64,000 nucleotides of DNA from Burkholderia sp. WP9 (GCF_900104795.1 NZ_FNTG01000001.1:372001-436000), one strand, 5' to 3'; counted from the stretch's first letter, positions 18,880-29,819 are shown. The notes: generated by a model not told the origin, from the sequence alone. Numbers and translations: made by a program.

Positions 18880-20217
18880 ATGGCCGATCTGCGCTGTACG
18901 ATTGCCGGCATCACCTCGCCGAATCCCTTCTGGCTCGCCTCCGCGCCGCCGACCGACAAAGCCTACAACGTGAACCGCGCCTTCGAGGCGGGCTGGGGCG
19001 GCGTGGTGTGGAAAACGCTCGGCCTCGACCCGCACGTGGTGAACGTGAGCTCGCGTTACGGCGCGGTGCAATGGAACGGCCAGCGTATTGCGGGTTTGAA
19101 CAATATCGAACTGATTACCGACCGTCCGCTCGAGGTCAATCTGAAGGAAATCGCGCAAGTCAAACGCGACTGGCCCGATCGCGCGATGATCGTCTCGCTG
19201 ATGGTGCCGTGCAACGAGCGCGACTGGAAGTGGATCCTGCCGCTCGTCGAGGACACCGGCGCCGATGCGGTCGAATTGAATTTCGGCTGCCCGCATGGCA
19301 TGAGCGAGCGCGGCATGGGCGCGGCGGTCGGCCAGGTGCCCGAATATGTCGAGATGGTCACGCGTTGGGTCAAGGAGGGCACGAAGCTGCCGTGCCTCGT
19401 CAAGCTCACGCCGAATATCAGCGACATTCGTCTGGGTTCGCGCGCGGCTTATAAAGGCGGCGCGGACGGCGTGTCGCTGATCAACACGATCAACTCGATT
19501 GTCGCCGTCGATCTCGACGCGATGTCGCCGCTGCCGATGGTCGACGGCAAGGGCACCCACGGCGGCTACTGCGGCCCGGCAGTGAAACCGATCGCGCTGA
19601 ACATGGTCGCGGAAATCGCACGCGACGTGGAAACGCCGAACCTGCCGATTTCCGGCATTGGCGGAATCTCCTCATGGCGCGACGCTGCCGAATTCATGGT
19701 GCTCGGCGCGGGCAGCGTGCAGGTCTGCACGGCGGCGATGCACTACGGATTCCGTATCGTTTCCGATCTCGCCGACGGCCTCTCCAACTGGATGGACGAA
19801 AAAGGCTACGCGACGCTCGACGACATTCGCGGCCGCGCCGTGCCGAACGTGACCGACTGGAAATACCTGAACCTCAGATACGACATCAAGGCGCGCATCG
19901 ATCAGGACAAGTGCATTCAGTGCGGCCTGTGCCATATCGCCTGCGAAGACACGGCTCACCAGGCGATCATGAAAGAAAAAGATGGCGTCCGGCATTTTGA
20001 AGTGATGGACTCCGAATGTGTCGGCTGCAATCTGTGCATGCATGTGTGTCCGGTCGAACAGTGCATCACGATGGAGCGCGTGGACAACGGCGAGTACGCG
20101 AACTGGACCACGCATCCGAATAACCCGGCGCGCGTGGGCGCACAAGAGGCGGCAACAGCGGACGCGGCCGAAACCGCCGGGCACGCCCATGCCCACGCAG
20201 CGGCAAAAGCCGCCTGA
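18880..20217 (+). CDS. preA: Dihydropyrimidine dehydrogenase, catalytic subunit
   Basis: A 445-residue protein with an FMN-binding dihydroorotate-dehydrogenase-like barrel followed by two C-terminal 4Fe-4S motifs, CIQCGLCHIAC and CVGCNLCMHVC. NFGCPHGMSERGMGA is the substrate loop region. With PreT it reduces uracil and thymine to the dihydro forms. The last 35 residues are Ala/His-rich and may be a tail without fold. The gene is the third of the operon. Confidence 0.94.
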   Translation: MADLRCTIAGITSPNPFWLASAPPTDKAYNVNRAFEAGWGGVVWKTLGLDPHVVNVSSRYGAVQWNGQRIAGLNNIELITDRPLEVNLKEIAQVKRDWPDRAMIVSLMVPCNERDWKWILPLVEDTGADAVELNFGCPHGMSERGMGAAVGQVPEYVEMVTRWVKEGTKLPCLVKLTPNISDIRLGSRAAYKGGADGVSLINTINSIVAVDLDAMSPLPMVDGKGTHGGYCGPAVKPIALNMVAEIARDVETPNLPISGIGGISSWRDAAEFMVLGAGSVQVCTAAMHYGFRIVSDLADGLSNWMDEKGYATLDDIRGRAVPNVTDWKYLNLRYDIKARIDQDKCIQCGLCHIACEDTAHQAIMKEKDGVRHFEVMDSECVGCNLCMHVCPVEQCITMERVDNGEYANWTTHPNNPARVGAQEAATADAAETAGHAHAHAAAKAA

Positions 20218-20328
20218 AACAGCATGGGGTTGAAAAAAACGCAGCGCTAGTACTGAACCTGTCATTCCCATGGCCCGACGCGCCGCAAGAAGCCGCGCGG
20301 GCCTCAACGATCGAGTGGAGATCTTTAG

Positions 20329-21840
20329 ATGAAGCAGACAGCGCAACCCGCCGACCCGCAGTTCGCGGCCGGCGTGCAGGGCAGCAGTCTATACAACGAC
20401 GATCTGGCGCCGACCGGCGTCGCACAGCGCACATGGAAGTGGTATCACTTCGCCGCGCTGTGGGTGGGGATGGTGATGAACATCGCGTCCTACATGCTCG
20501 CGGCCGGCCTGACGGAAGAAGGCATGTCGCCGTGGCAGGCCGTGGTGACCGTGTTGCTCGGCAACCTGATCGTGCTGGTGCCGATGCTGCTGATCGGCCA
20601 CGCGGGCGCGAAGCACGGCATTCCGTATGCGGTGCTGGTGCGCTCCTCGTTCGGAACCCAGGGCGCCAAATTGCCGGCAATGCTGCGCGCGATCGTCGCG
20701 TGCGGCTGGTACGGCATTCAGACCTGGCTCGGCGGCAGCGCGATCTACACGCTGCTCAATATTCTCACGGGCAACGCGCTGCACGGCGCGGCTTTGCCGT
20801 TTCTCGACATCTCGCTCGCGCAACTCGCGTGTTTCCTCGTGTTCTGGGCGCTGCAGATCTACTTCATCGTGCATGGCACCGACTCGATCCGCTGGCTCGA
20901 AAGCTGGTCCGCACCGATCAAGATCGTCATGTGCATTGCGCTCGTGTGGTGGGCGACCTCGAAGGCCGGCGGTCTCGGCTCGATGCTGTCGGCGCCGTCG
21001 CAATTCGTGCCGGGCGGCAAGAAGGAAGGCATGTTCTGGGCCACCTTCTGGCCAGGCCTTACGGCAATGGTGGGGTTCTGGGCCACGCTCGCACTGAATA
21101 TCCCCGACTTCACGCGCTTTGCCAGAACGCAGCGTGATCAGATCATCGGTCAGTCAGTCGGCTTGCCGGTGCCGATGGCGTTGCTCTCCGTGATCTCGGT
21201 AGTGGTCACGTCGGCCACCGTGGTGATCTACGGCAAGGCGATCTGGGATCCGATCGACCTGACGAGCCGCATGACCGGCATCGGCGTGGGTGTCGCCCTG
21301 ATCATCCTCACGCTCGACACCATGTGTTGCAATCTCGCGGCGAATCTGGTCGGCCCGGCCTATGATTTTTCGAGCCTGTGGCCCAAGGGCATTTCGTATC
21401 GCGTGGGCGGCATGATTACCGCGACCATCGCGATCGTGATGATGCCGTGGAAGATTCTCGCCACCACGCAGGGTTATATCTTTACGTGGCTAGTCGGCTA
21501 CTCGGCGCTGCTCGGTCCGGTGGCGGGTATTCTGATGGTCGACTATTTCCTGATTCGCGGCACGCGGCTCGACACGCGTGAACTGTTCGACGAACACGGC
21601 GAGTACAGCTATACCGGCGGCTGGAATATCGGCGCGGTGGTCGCACTCGTGATCGGCGTGCTGCCGAATCTGCCGGGCTTTTTGCACACCGCGTTTCCGG
21701 CGTCGTTCCCGAACGTGCCGGCGATCTTCAACACGCTCTATACGTATGCGTGGTTTGTCGGACTGGCGTTGGCGTCGATCGTATATAGCGCGTGGATGAA
21801 GCTGAGCAAAGGACCGAGTGCGCGTGTGGCGAGTGCCTGA
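20329..21840 (+). CDS. NCS1-family nucleobase transporter
   Basis: A 503-residue membrane protein with about 12 predicted hydrophobic segments. The N-terminal region, including MNIASYMLAAGLTEEGMS and GIPYAVLVRSSFGTQGAK, is characteristic of nucleobase:cation symporter-1 proteins (uracil, allantoin, hydantoin). Its place between preA and dihydropyrimidinase suggests uptake of uracil, thymine or dihydropyrimidines. Substrate specificity is inferred from neighbours only. Confidence 0.88.
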   Translation: MKQTAQPADPQFAAGVQGSSLYNDDLAPTGVAQRTWKWYHFAALWVGMVMNIASYMLAAGLTEEGMSPWQAVVTVLLGNLIVLVPMLLIGHAGAKHGIPYAVLVRSSFGTQGAKLPAMLRAIVACGWYGIQTWLGGSAIYTLLNILTGNALHGAALPFLDISLAQLACFLVFWALQIYFIVHGTDSIRWLESWSAPIKIVMCIALVWWATSKAGGLGSMLSAPSQFVPGGKKEGMFWATFWPGLTAMVGFWATLALNIPDFTRFARTQRDQIIGQSVGLPVPMALLSVISVVVTSATVVIYGKAIWDPIDLTSRMTGIGVGVALIILTLDTMCCNLAANLVGPAYDFSSLWPKGISYRVGGMITATIAIVMMPWKILATTQGYIFTWLVGYSALLGPVAGILMVDYFLIRGTRLDTRELFDEHGEYSYTGGWNIGAVVALVIGVLPNLPGFLHTAFPASFPNVPAIFNTLYTYAWFVGLALASIVYSAWMKLSKGPSARVASA

Positions 21841-21899
21841 GACGCGCGCACCGGTATCGATGAAACGAAGTACGTAGCACCGAAACCAGCAGTTCATAA

Positions 21900-23363
<1,464 letters not shown>

Positions 23364-23379
23364 GCGGTTCGCAGTCCCA

Positions 23380-23419
23380 CGGGCGGCGCCGGCATCGAAT
23401 GCGGCGCCGCCCGTTTTTT
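23380..23419 (+). terminator. Rho-independent terminator of the pyrimidine operon
   Basis: A perfect 12-bp GC-rich stem (23380-23391 with 23402-23413) is followed by six T residues, 16 bp after the hydA stop codon. Confidence 0.9.
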
Positions 23420-23604
23420 CATGCCGCGCGTTCGCCGCGGCCGTGCCCCCTCTCGCGTTTTCCCCGATGGCGCGCGACATGGGTTCCATGTTGCGATGCA
23501 TGCCGCGTCTGTTCTATCTGCTGTAGAGTGGGAATCCACGTCTTAGTGGAGGTCATGGCTGCTCGCTTAGCACGCAAGCGCATATGGATCGAAAACCTGA
23601 TCCT

Positions 23605-23633
23605 TTGTAAAAACCCAGGCCATTTGCTACAGT
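23605..23633 (+). promoter_or_regulatory. Candidate sigma-70 promoter of the amino-acid ABC operon
   Basis: TTGTAA and TACAGT are separated by 17 bp and lie 89 bp before the substrate-binding protein gene. The rest of the 358-bp gap holds the hydA terminator and a small inverted repeat ACATGG-GTT-CCATGT at 23477-23491, which could bind a regulator. Confidence 0.45.
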
Positions 23634-23721
23634 CCGCCCACTCAGCCGGGCGCAAGCGCCGGTGAGGATTGTCCAACACAAGACCAAGCCACCGACGTGG
23701 CATATTTGACGGAGCCGCCTG

Positions 23722-24504
23722 ATGAAATCGATTCGTTCCATTCTGCTGATCGCGTTGTTCCAGGCTGTGGCCGTGAGCTCCGCATTCGCCGCCGATGAAC
23801 TCGCGCAGATCAAATCGGCCGGCGTGTTCCGGATCGGCACTGAAGGCACCTATGCGCCGTTCACCTATCACGACGAGTCGGGCAAGCTGACCGGCTTCGA
23901 CGTTGAAATCGGCACCGCGATCGCGCAGCGTCTCGGCGTCAAGCCGCAATTCGTGGAAGGCAAATGGGACGGTCTGATCGCGGGTCTCGACGTGAACCGC
24001 TACGATGCGGTGATCAATGAAGTGGCCGTCACCGACGCGCGCAAGGTCAAATACGATTTCTCCGACCCGTACATCACATCGCACGCAGCCTTGATCGTGC
24101 AGTCGAACAACACCACGATCAAGAATTTCGACGACCTGAAAGGCAAGAAGTCGGCGAACACGCTGACCAGCAACTTCGGCAAGATCGCGGCCGCGCACGG
24201 CGCGGAAGTGATTCCCGTGCAAGGCTTCAATGAGTCGATCGATCTGCTGACCTCGGGCCGTGTGGATGCCACTGTCAACGACTCGCTGTCGTTCCTCGAC
24301 TTCAAGAAGCACAAGCCGGACGCGAAGGTGAAGATCGCCGCGCTCGATACGTCGAGCGACAGCAGCGACAAGTCCGCTGTATTGATCCGCAAGGGCAGCC
24401 CCGAATTGCAGGCCGCGATCAACAAGGCGCTCGCCGACATCAAGAAAGACGGCACCTACGCGAAAATCTCGCAGAAGTATTTCGGCAAAGACGTCTCCCA
24501 GTAA
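23722..24504 (+). CDS. Polar amino-acid ABC transporter, periplasmic binding protein
   Basis: A 260-residue protein with a Sec signal peptide (cleavage near residue 23, SAFAAD) and the family 3 solute-binding fold: GTEGTYAPFTYHDESGKLTG, DVEIGTAIAQRLG and DGLIAGLDVNRYD are classic blocks. The closest pattern is the cystine/glutamine type (FliY-like). It is followed by a permease and an ATPase gene, forming a complete uptake system. The amino acid bound cannot be told from sequence. Confidence 0.9.
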   Translation: MKSIRSILLIALFQAVAVSSAFAADELAQIKSAGVFRIGTEGTYAPFTYHDESGKLTGFDVEIGTAIAQRLGVKPQFVEGKWDGLIAGLDVNRYDAVINEVAVTDARKVKYDFSDPYITSHAALIVQSNNTTIKNFDDLKGKKSANTLTSNFGKIAAAHGAEVIPVQGFNESIDLLTSGRVDATVNDSLSFLDFKKHKPDAKVKIAALDTSSDSSDKSAVLIRKGSPELQAAINKALADIKKDGTYAKISQKYFGKDVSQ

Positions 24505-24526
24505 ACGCCTTCCGCGAGTCTGAATC

Positions 24527-25204
24527 ATGCCGGCATGGTTGCATCTGATGGCGCAGTCGCTGTGGCCCCTGCTGTATGCGGGGCTCGTGTTTACCGTGCC
24601 GCTCACGCTGGTCTCGTTCGCCATCGGGCTGGCGCTCGCGTTCATCGTCGCGCTGGTCCGCCTGTTCGGACCGAAGTGGGCCGTGGCGATCGTGCGTTTC
24701 TACGTGTGGCTGTTTCGCGGCTCACCGTTGCTCGTGCAACTTTTCGTGATCTTCTATGGATTGCCGAACGTAGGCATCGTGCTCGATCCCTTGACGGCGG
24801 CGATCATCGGGTTTTCGCTGAATGTCGGCGCGTATAACTCCGAAGTGATACGCGGCGTGATCGAGTCGATTCCGAAAGGGCAGTGGGAAGCGGCGTATTC
24901 GATGGGTATGACGCGCGAACAGGCCTTGCGTCGCGCGATCCTGCCGCAGGCGGCGCGCGTTGCGCTGCCGCCGCTGTCCAATTCGTTCATCGCGTTGGTG
25001 AAGGACACGTCGCTCGCCGCGGTGCTGACCGTGCCCGAGGTGTTTCAGGCGGCACAGCGGATCGCGTCGGTCACTTACGAGCCGCTGATTCTTTATACCG
25101 AGGCGGCATTGGTTTATCTGGTCTTCAGTTCGGTGTTGTCGTCGGCGCAAGTCAGGCTCGAGCGCAAATTCGGCCGCCACGCACTTTTCCATGCAGGCAA
25201 CTGA
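24527..25204 (+). CDS. Polar amino-acid ABC transporter, permease
   Basis: A 225-residue inner-membrane protein of the HisM/GlnP type, with about five hydrophobic segments and the EAA-like loop EAAYSMGMTREQALRRAILP that docks on the ATPase. It starts 22 bp after the binding protein gene and its stop overlaps the next start as TGATG. Confidence 0.92.
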   Translation: MPAWLHLMAQSLWPLLYAGLVFTVPLTLVSFAIGLALAFIVALVRLFGPKWAVAIVRFYVWLFRGSPLLVQLFVIFYGLPNVGIVLDPLTAAIIGFSLNVGAYNSEVIRGVIESIPKGQWEAAYSMGMTREQALRRAILPQAARVALPPLSNSFIALVKDTSLAAVLTVPEVFQAAQRIASVTYEPLILYTEAALVYLVFSSVLSSAQVRLERKFGRHALFHAGN

Positions 25205-25986
25205 TGATCCGACTGGAAAAAATCGACAAGTACTTCGGCGGGCAACGAGTGCTGAACTCGGTCGATCTGCAACTCGCTTCGGGTAATGTCACCGCATTGA
25301 TCGGTCCTTCAGGCAGCGGCAAAAGCACGCTGCTGCGTTGCGTGAATCTGCTCGAGATTCCCGAGTCCGGTTCGCTCGAACTCGGCGACCAGCGGCTGGA
25401 ATTCAGTCGCGACCACAAACCCTCGCGTGAAGCGGTGCTGACGATTCGCCGCCGCACCGGCATGGTCTTTCAGAACTTCCAGTTGTTTCCGCATCTGACG
25501 GTGCGTCAGAACGTGATGGAAGGTTTGCTCACCGTGCAGAAGTGGGATAAAGAAAGGGCCCGGATTCGCGCCGACGAATTGCTGGAGAAGGTCGGCATCG
25601 CGCACAAGGCGGATGCGTGGCCTTCGACGCTTTCGGGCGGTCAGCAGCAGCGTGTGGCGATTGCGCGGGCATTGGCGCCTTCGCCGGAAGTATTGCTGTG
25701 CGACGAGCCGACCTCGGCGCTCGACCCCGGTCTTGCCGCGGAAGTCGTGGAGGTGCTCAAGCAACTCGCCACCGAAGGCATGACGATGCTGATGGCCACG
25801 CACGACTTGCGGCTCGCCGCAACGATCGCGCGCGACGTGGTGTTTCTGAACAACGGCGTGGTGGTGGAGGCCGGTCCGTCGCGTGAAATCTTCATGCAAC
25901 CGCGTGCGCCGGAGACCGAGCGTTTCGTGTCGACGCTGACCCATAGTCTGCCGGACGAGTGGACTGCATCGAGCGGGTCCACCTGA
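25204..25986 (+). CDS. Polar amino-acid ABC transporter, ATPase
   Basis: A 260-residue ABC ATPase with Walker A GPSGSGKST, signature LSGGQQQRVAIARAL, Walker B VLLCDEPTSALD and an H-loop in MATHDL. I start it at the ATG at 25204, which overlaps the permease stop; the longer open frame from 24883 runs antiparallel to nothing but overlaps the permease and lacks ABC features. Polar amino-acid (GlnQ) type by length and order of genes. Confidence 0.93.
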   Translation: MIRLEKIDKYFGGQRVLNSVDLQLASGNVTALIGPSGSGKSTLLRCVNLLEIPESGSLELGDQRLEFSRDHKPSREAVLTIRRRTGMVFQNFQLFPHLTVRQNVMEGLLTVQKWDKERARIRADELLEKVGIAHKADAWPSTLSGGQQQRVAIARALAPSPEVLLCDEPTSALDPGLAAEVVEVLKQLATEGMTMLMATHDLRLAATIARDVVFLNNGVVVEAGPSREIFMQPRAPETERFVSTLTHSLPDEWTASSGST

Positions 25987-26089
25987 GGGTAGTGGAAGGC
26001 GTCAGTAGCAGGTGAGCGGTGTTGTTCAGCGGCGCAGCGCCATGCCTCACGCGCCAACGCACCAACGCGTCATTCCAACAACCCAAAAG

Positions 26090-26117
26090 AAAAGGGGGCG
26101 TCGAAACGCCCCCTTTT
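26090..26117. terminator. Bidirectional terminator between the ABC operon and leuA
   Basis: An 11-bp stem AAAAGGGGGCG/CGCCCCCTTTT (26090-26100 and 26107-26117) with a 6-nt loop lies between convergent genes. A-rich and T-rich flanks allow it to act in both directions. Confidence 0.85.
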
Positions 26118-26157
26118 AACATCACGGCTACAACCGCTTAGCCACGCACATCAAACC

Positions 26158-27882
26158 TTAAACGCCCACGCTTTCCGTGGCATCGCTCATCGCGGCGTCG
26201 AAGAAACGTTCCTTCGCCTGCGCATTGACACGGGCATAAGCGCGATTCACGCCGCTGATCACCGCGCGAATGGACGCCGTCACCAGATTCGCATCGATGC
26301 CGACGCCGAACGCGCTGCCGGTCACATCGGCGCCGGCCATTTCGGCCACCGCCACCGCGCGTGCATCGGCGCCTTGAGTCAACGCGCGCTCTTCGTAATG
26401 TTGAATGCGCACCGGCACGCCGATCGCGTGCATCAAGGCGTCGAGCGGGCCATTGCCTGCGCCGGTCAGCACCCGTCGCGTACCGTTGATGTCGACCGTG
26501 AGTTTGATGTGCTCACGTCCCTCGCGCTCGGACAGGCTATGGCCGACGTAATGAATCGGCGCGGTGTTCTGCACGTACTCCTGCTGGAACAATTCCCAGA
26601 TCTGCGCGGACGTGACTTCCTGGCCGCTGTCGTCGGTGAAGCGCTGCACGGCCGAGCTGAAGTCCACTTGCAGACGGCGCGGCAACACCACGCCATAGCC
26701 CTGTTCGAGCAGATAGGCAATGCCGCCTTTGCCCGACTGGCTGTTCACGCGAATCACCGAATCGTACGTGCGGCCGAGGTCGGCCGGATCGATTGGCATA
26801 TAGGGCACTTCCCAGACCGCGTCCGGTTTCTGCACCGCGAAGCCCTTCTTGATCGCATCCTGATGCGAACCCGAGAAGGCCGTAAACACCAGATCGCCGA
26901 CATACGGGTGACGCGGATGGATTGGCAATTGCGTGCATTCTTCCGCGGTACGCGCGACTTCGTTGATGTTCGAGAAGTCGAGGCCGGGATCGACGCCCTG
27001 CGTGTACAGATTCAACGCGAGCGTGACGAGATCGACGTTGCCGGTGCGCTCGCCATTGCCGAACAAACAGCCTTCAATACGATCCGCGCCGGCCATCACA
27101 GCGAGTTCGGCTGCGGCCACGGCAGTGCCGCGATCGTTATGCGGATGCACGGAGATGAAGAGCGAATCGCGGCGCTTGAGATTGCGGTGCATCCACTCGA
27201 TCTGGTCCGCGTAGATGTTCGGCGTGGACATTTCAACGGTGGCCGGCAAGTTGACGATCGCCTTGTGTTCCGGCGTCGGTTCCCAGATGTCGAACACGGC
27301 GTCGCAGACTTCCTTGGCGAATTCGATCTCGGTGCCGCTGAACACTTCCGGGCTGTACTGGAACGTGAACTGTGTTTCCGGCATGGTGGCGGCAATGCGC
27401 TTCATCGTGCGGGCCGCGTTTTGCGCCAGTTCTTTCACGCCGCTCTTTTCCAGATTGAAGACGATCTTGCGGAATTCCGGCGCGGTCGCGTTGTACAGGT
27501 GGACGATGGCGCGCGGCACGCCACGCAAGGACTCGAAAGTGCGTTCGATCAGGTCGTCGCGGGCTTGGGTCAACACTTCGATCGTGACGTCGTCGGGGAT
27601 ATGGCCGCCTTCGATCAACTCGCGCACGAAATTGAAGTCGGTCTGCGACGCGGACGGAAACGCGACTTCGATTTCCTTGAAGCCGATCTGCACCAGCGTC
27701 TTGAACATGCGCATCTTGCGCTGTGCATCCATCGGCTCGAACAGCGACTGGTTGCCGTCGCGCAGGTCGGTGCTCATCCAGATCGGCGGATGCGTGATCG
27801 TGCGCGACGGCCACTGGCGATCCGTCAAGTTGATGGGCTTGAACGCGCGGTATTTGGTAGCAGGGTTCTTCAACATTTTCAT
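26158..27882 (-). CDS. leuA: 2-isopropylmalate synthase
   Basis: A 574-residue enzyme of the DRE-TIM metallolyase family. [14 protein letters not shown] gives the metal and catalytic residues and [11 protein letters not shown] the HxH metal ligands. The C-terminal 130 residues form the leucine-sensing regulatory domain. It condenses acetyl-CoA with 2-oxoisovalerate in the first leucine-specific step. Length fits the LeuA subfamily of about 570 residues. It is monocistronic here, with a leader peptide and attenuator-like hairpins upstream. Confidence 0.94.
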   Translation of the reverse strand: MKMLKNPATKYRAFKPINLTDRQWPSRTITHPPIWMSTDLRDGNQSLFEPMDAQRKMRMFKTLVQIGFKEIEVAFPSASQTDFNFVRELIEGGHIPDDVTIEVLTQARDDLIERTFESLRGVPRAIVHLYNATAPEFRKIVFNLEKSGVKELAQNAARTMKRIAATMPETQFTFQYSPEVFSGTEIEFAKEVCDAVFDIWEPTPEHKAIVNLPATVEMSTPNIYADQIEWMHRNLKRRDSLFISVHPHNDRGTAVAAAELAVMAGADRIEGCLFGNGERTGNVDLVTLALNLYTQGVDPGLDFSNINEVARTAEECTQLPIHPRHPYVGDLVFTAFSGSHQDAIKKGFAVQKPDAVWEVPYMPIDPADLGRTYDSVIRVNSQSGKGGIAYLLEQGYGVVLPRRLQVDFSSAVQRFTDDSGQEVTSAQIWELFQQEYVQNTAPIHYVGHSLSEREGREHIKLTVDINGTRRVLTGAGNGPLDALMHAIGVPVRIQHYEERALTQGADARAVAVAEMAGADVTGSAFGVGIDANLVTASIRAVISGVNRAYARVNAQAKERFFDAAMSDATESVGV

Positions 27883-27935
27883 CGTCCGTGGGTGAGACCA
27901 GATAGCTGGGAGTCGACCGGACGACGAAAAGACAT

Positions 27936-28038
27936 AACTGGGCGCCGGTCGGAAACCGGGGCTGGGTCAGTTACTGGGGAATTGAGCGGTGCTTCGGGTA
28001 TATCAGATGGAAGCGCGCAGCAGCAGACCTAGCCCGGT
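27936..28038 (-). promoter_or_regulatory. leuA attenuator: competing RNA hairpins
   Basis: On the minus strand the segment 27936-27972 can fold into a hairpin (arms 27936-27940/27968-27972 and 27945-27949/27955-27959) followed by the U-rich UCUUUUC. Its 5' half (27955-27968) is also nearly perfectly complementary to 28026-28038 inside the leader peptide, at the codons before the CTG run. The two pairings are mutually exclusive, as expected of an attenuator governed by ribosome stalling on leucine codons. Folding was done by eye. Confidence 0.6.
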
Positions 28039-28101
28039 AGAGGGGGCTAGTAGTAGCGATAGGATGGTCTGGGCGCGGTACATAGGGCGCAATAGGAACA
28101 T
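28003..28101 (-). CDS. leuL: leu leader peptide
   Basis: A 32-residue frame ends 120 bp before leuA. Ten of 32 codons are leucine, six of them the rare CTA, including three in a row (LSLLLA) and later three CTG in a row (GLGLLLR). Such codon use is out of line with the GC-rich surroundings and is the hallmark of a leucine attenuation leader. The ATG at 28101 has no clear ribosome site; an in-frame ATG at 28083 would give 26 residues. The leader overlaps the putative attenuator hairpins. Confidence 0.75.
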   Translation of the reverse strand: MFLLRPMYRAQTILSLLLAPSTGLGLLLRASI

Positions 28102-28107
28102 ATTATT

Positions 28108-28130
28108 GGGACGGCGTCAAGCGCCGTCCC
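28108..28130 (-). terminator. Hairpin after the methyltransferase gene / leuA promoter zone
   Basis: GGGACGGCG and CGCCGTCCC form a 9-bp stem with a 5-nt loop, 14 bp beyond the methyltransferase stop. The T-run is weak (AATAAT follows on the minus strand). A TTGACG hexamer in the loop and right arm of the minus strand could be the -35 of the leuA leader promoter. Confidence 0.5.
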
Positions 28131-28143
28131 GGGCGGCGCGAGG

Positions 28144-29028
28144 TTAGTGGGCCGGTTTCACGAAGCGCAAGGTCATGCGATCCGATTCGCCGATGGCCGC
28201 GTATTTCGCCCGGTCGACGTCGCCGCCTTCGAAGGTCGGCGGCAGCGACCAGACGCCGTTGGGGTAATTCCTGGTGTCGCGCGGGTTGCTGTTCACCTCG
28301 CTCTTGCCGGCCAGCTCGAAGCCGGCCGCGCGCGCGTGTTCGATCACGTAGTCTTCGGTCACGTAGCCGGTTTCGATGGTCTGCTGCAGCGAAGTGCCCG
28401 GCGCCGCGCGGTGTTCCTCGACGCCGAGCACGCCGCCCGGCTTGAGCGCGGCATAAAAGGCGCGCAGGTTCGCGTCGATCTGGCCGTCCTTGATCCAGTT
28501 GTGGATATTGCGGAAGGTCAGCACCTCGTCGACGCTGGCATCGGCCGGAAAACCGTTGAACTGGCCGGCGTGCAACGTGCCGACCACGACCTTCCCGTAG
28601 ACGTTGGGCGTGGCCGCCAGCTTGCGCGCGAACGCAGCCCGGCTCGCCTGTGCCTCCGCCGACGGCGTGTTCAGCGGGCCGTCGTACTGCGCTTCGTAGA
28701 GCTTGCCGTGGTCGTGCAGGTAGGGCGCGAGGATATCCGTGTACCAGCCGCCGCCCGGCTCGATCTCCAGCACGCTTTGCGACGGCGCGAGTTCGAAGAA
28801 TTGCAGCGTCTCTTTCGGATGGCGGTAAATATCGCGCGCACGGGCCTTGTCGCCGCGCTGTGGTCCGGCAATGGCCGCGTCGAGCAGCGCGGGACTGGCC
28901 GACGCGGAGGGGGAAGTCGAGGCTGACGGATTGGCGCAGGCGGCAACGAGAAGCGCCGCACTGAACGCCGCGAGCGTGGTGCGCAACGCGCGGGCTGGGA
29001 GATCGGGGCGAGGGTTCATGGCATCCAT
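28144..29028 (-). CDS. SAM-dependent methyltransferase with lipoprotein signal
   Basis: About 294 residues. After a short basic start, the segment LRTTLAAFSAALLVAACA is a clear lipoprotein signal with lipobox LVAAC, so the product should be exported and anchored. The body has a class I methyltransferase glycine motif (VLEIEPGGGWYTDILAPYL) and resembles predicted methyltransferases of COG4798. ATG codons at 29028 and 29019 are both reasonable; a TTG at 29064 is less likely. An exported SAM-dependent enzyme is puzzling because SAM is cytoplasmic. It is followed by a hairpin and then by the leuA leader on the same strand. Confidence 0.75.
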   Translation of the reverse strand: MDAMNPRPDLPARALRTTLAAFSAALLVAACANPSASTSPSASASPALLDAAIAGPQRGDKARARDIYRHPKETLQFFELAPSQSVLEIEPGGGWYTDILAPYLHDHGKLYEAQYDGPLNTPSAEAQASRAAFARKLAATPNVYGKVVVGTLHAGQFNGFPADASVDEVLTFRNIHNWIKDGQIDANLRAFYAALKPGGVLGVEEHRAAPGTSLQQTIETGYVTEDYVIEHARAAGFELAGKSEVNSNPRDTRNYPNGVWSLPPTFEGGDVDRAKYAAIGESDRMTLRFVKPAH

Positions 29029-29064
29029 TATCGGGTTCGATCGGCCTTCGAGGGAAATCGGCAA

Positions 29065-29364
29065 TCGTCATAAGGATAGGCGCTTGCTGGATTTGCGTGG
29101 CCGGCGCTGCGGCGGGAGAAAAAAGACAGGGGCCGCGGCGGCGGGAAAAAGAGACGGTGGCCGCCGCCGCGGAGCGGAATAAAAGACCGTGGCCGCCGGT
29201 TTCCCTGTTTGCCGTCGCTCGCGCCACGATTGCCGAATCCGAAGCGCGGGGTGGCGCGTATAAATAGCGTGATGAACGGGTAATCAGCGTTTGCCGTCGC
29301 GCGCAGGCCTGGTGTATATCGAGCGCGACTTGATTCACTTCATTTTCATTGGCCGGAGGCAGGT
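29065..29364. other. Intergenic region with a long GC-rich hairpin
   Basis: No gene is seen between the divergent methyltransferase and the small secreted protein. An 11-bp stem (29133-29143 with 29162-29172) with an A-rich 18-nt loop stands in a purine-rich stretch. There is no T-run. It may be an RNA structure or a remnant of repeated GGCCGC motifs. Confidence 0.4.
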
Positions 29365-29694
29365 ATGAAACAAGCATCGACGATGTTGCGGGTAGGTCGG
29401 GCTTTACTGTGCACAGCCGCCTGCGCGATCGCCGCGCAGGCGGGGGCGCAGGGACTGAGCCCGCAGGACGACATGAACGCACCGCAAAACAGCACGCGTT
29501 TGATGCCGAATGCCGCGCGAGGCAGCGAATATCCAACGCACGGCAATCAGCAGGCTGGGGAAATGAACCTGAATCCGACCGACCCGCGCGCGCAACTGGT
29601 CAACGGCTTACCGAATCACACGAATTCCGGCGGCTATGGTTCACCGCTGGCCGGCGTGCGCACGTATGTGCAACCGCAAGCGCCGTCGAATTGA
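29365..29694 (+). CDS. Small secreted protein of unknown function
   Basis: A 109-residue protein with a signal peptide (cleavage near AQAGAQG, residues 24-30) and a mature part rich in Asn, Pro, Gly and Gln. GGAGG lies ahead of the ATG. I do not recognise a family. It is flanked by genes on the opposite strand and is probably monocistronic. The composition suggests an unstructured periplasmic or secreted peptide. Confidence 0.6.
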   Translation: MKQASTMLRVGRALLCTAACAIAAQAGAQGLSPQDDMNAPQNSTRLMPNAARGSEYPTHGNQQAGEMNLNPTDPRAQLVNGLPNHTNSGGYGSPLAGVRTYVQPQAPSN

Positions 29695-29819
29695 GCGGTC
29701 GCGAGAACGAAGGCCGTGCCGTATCGTGCGCTGGATAGAACGCGCGCATCCCTGCACGGACCATGCCGTTTTATTCGGCGATTTGCTTTCCTGCTTGCCT
29801 GCGGGCAGATTGCCATTAG

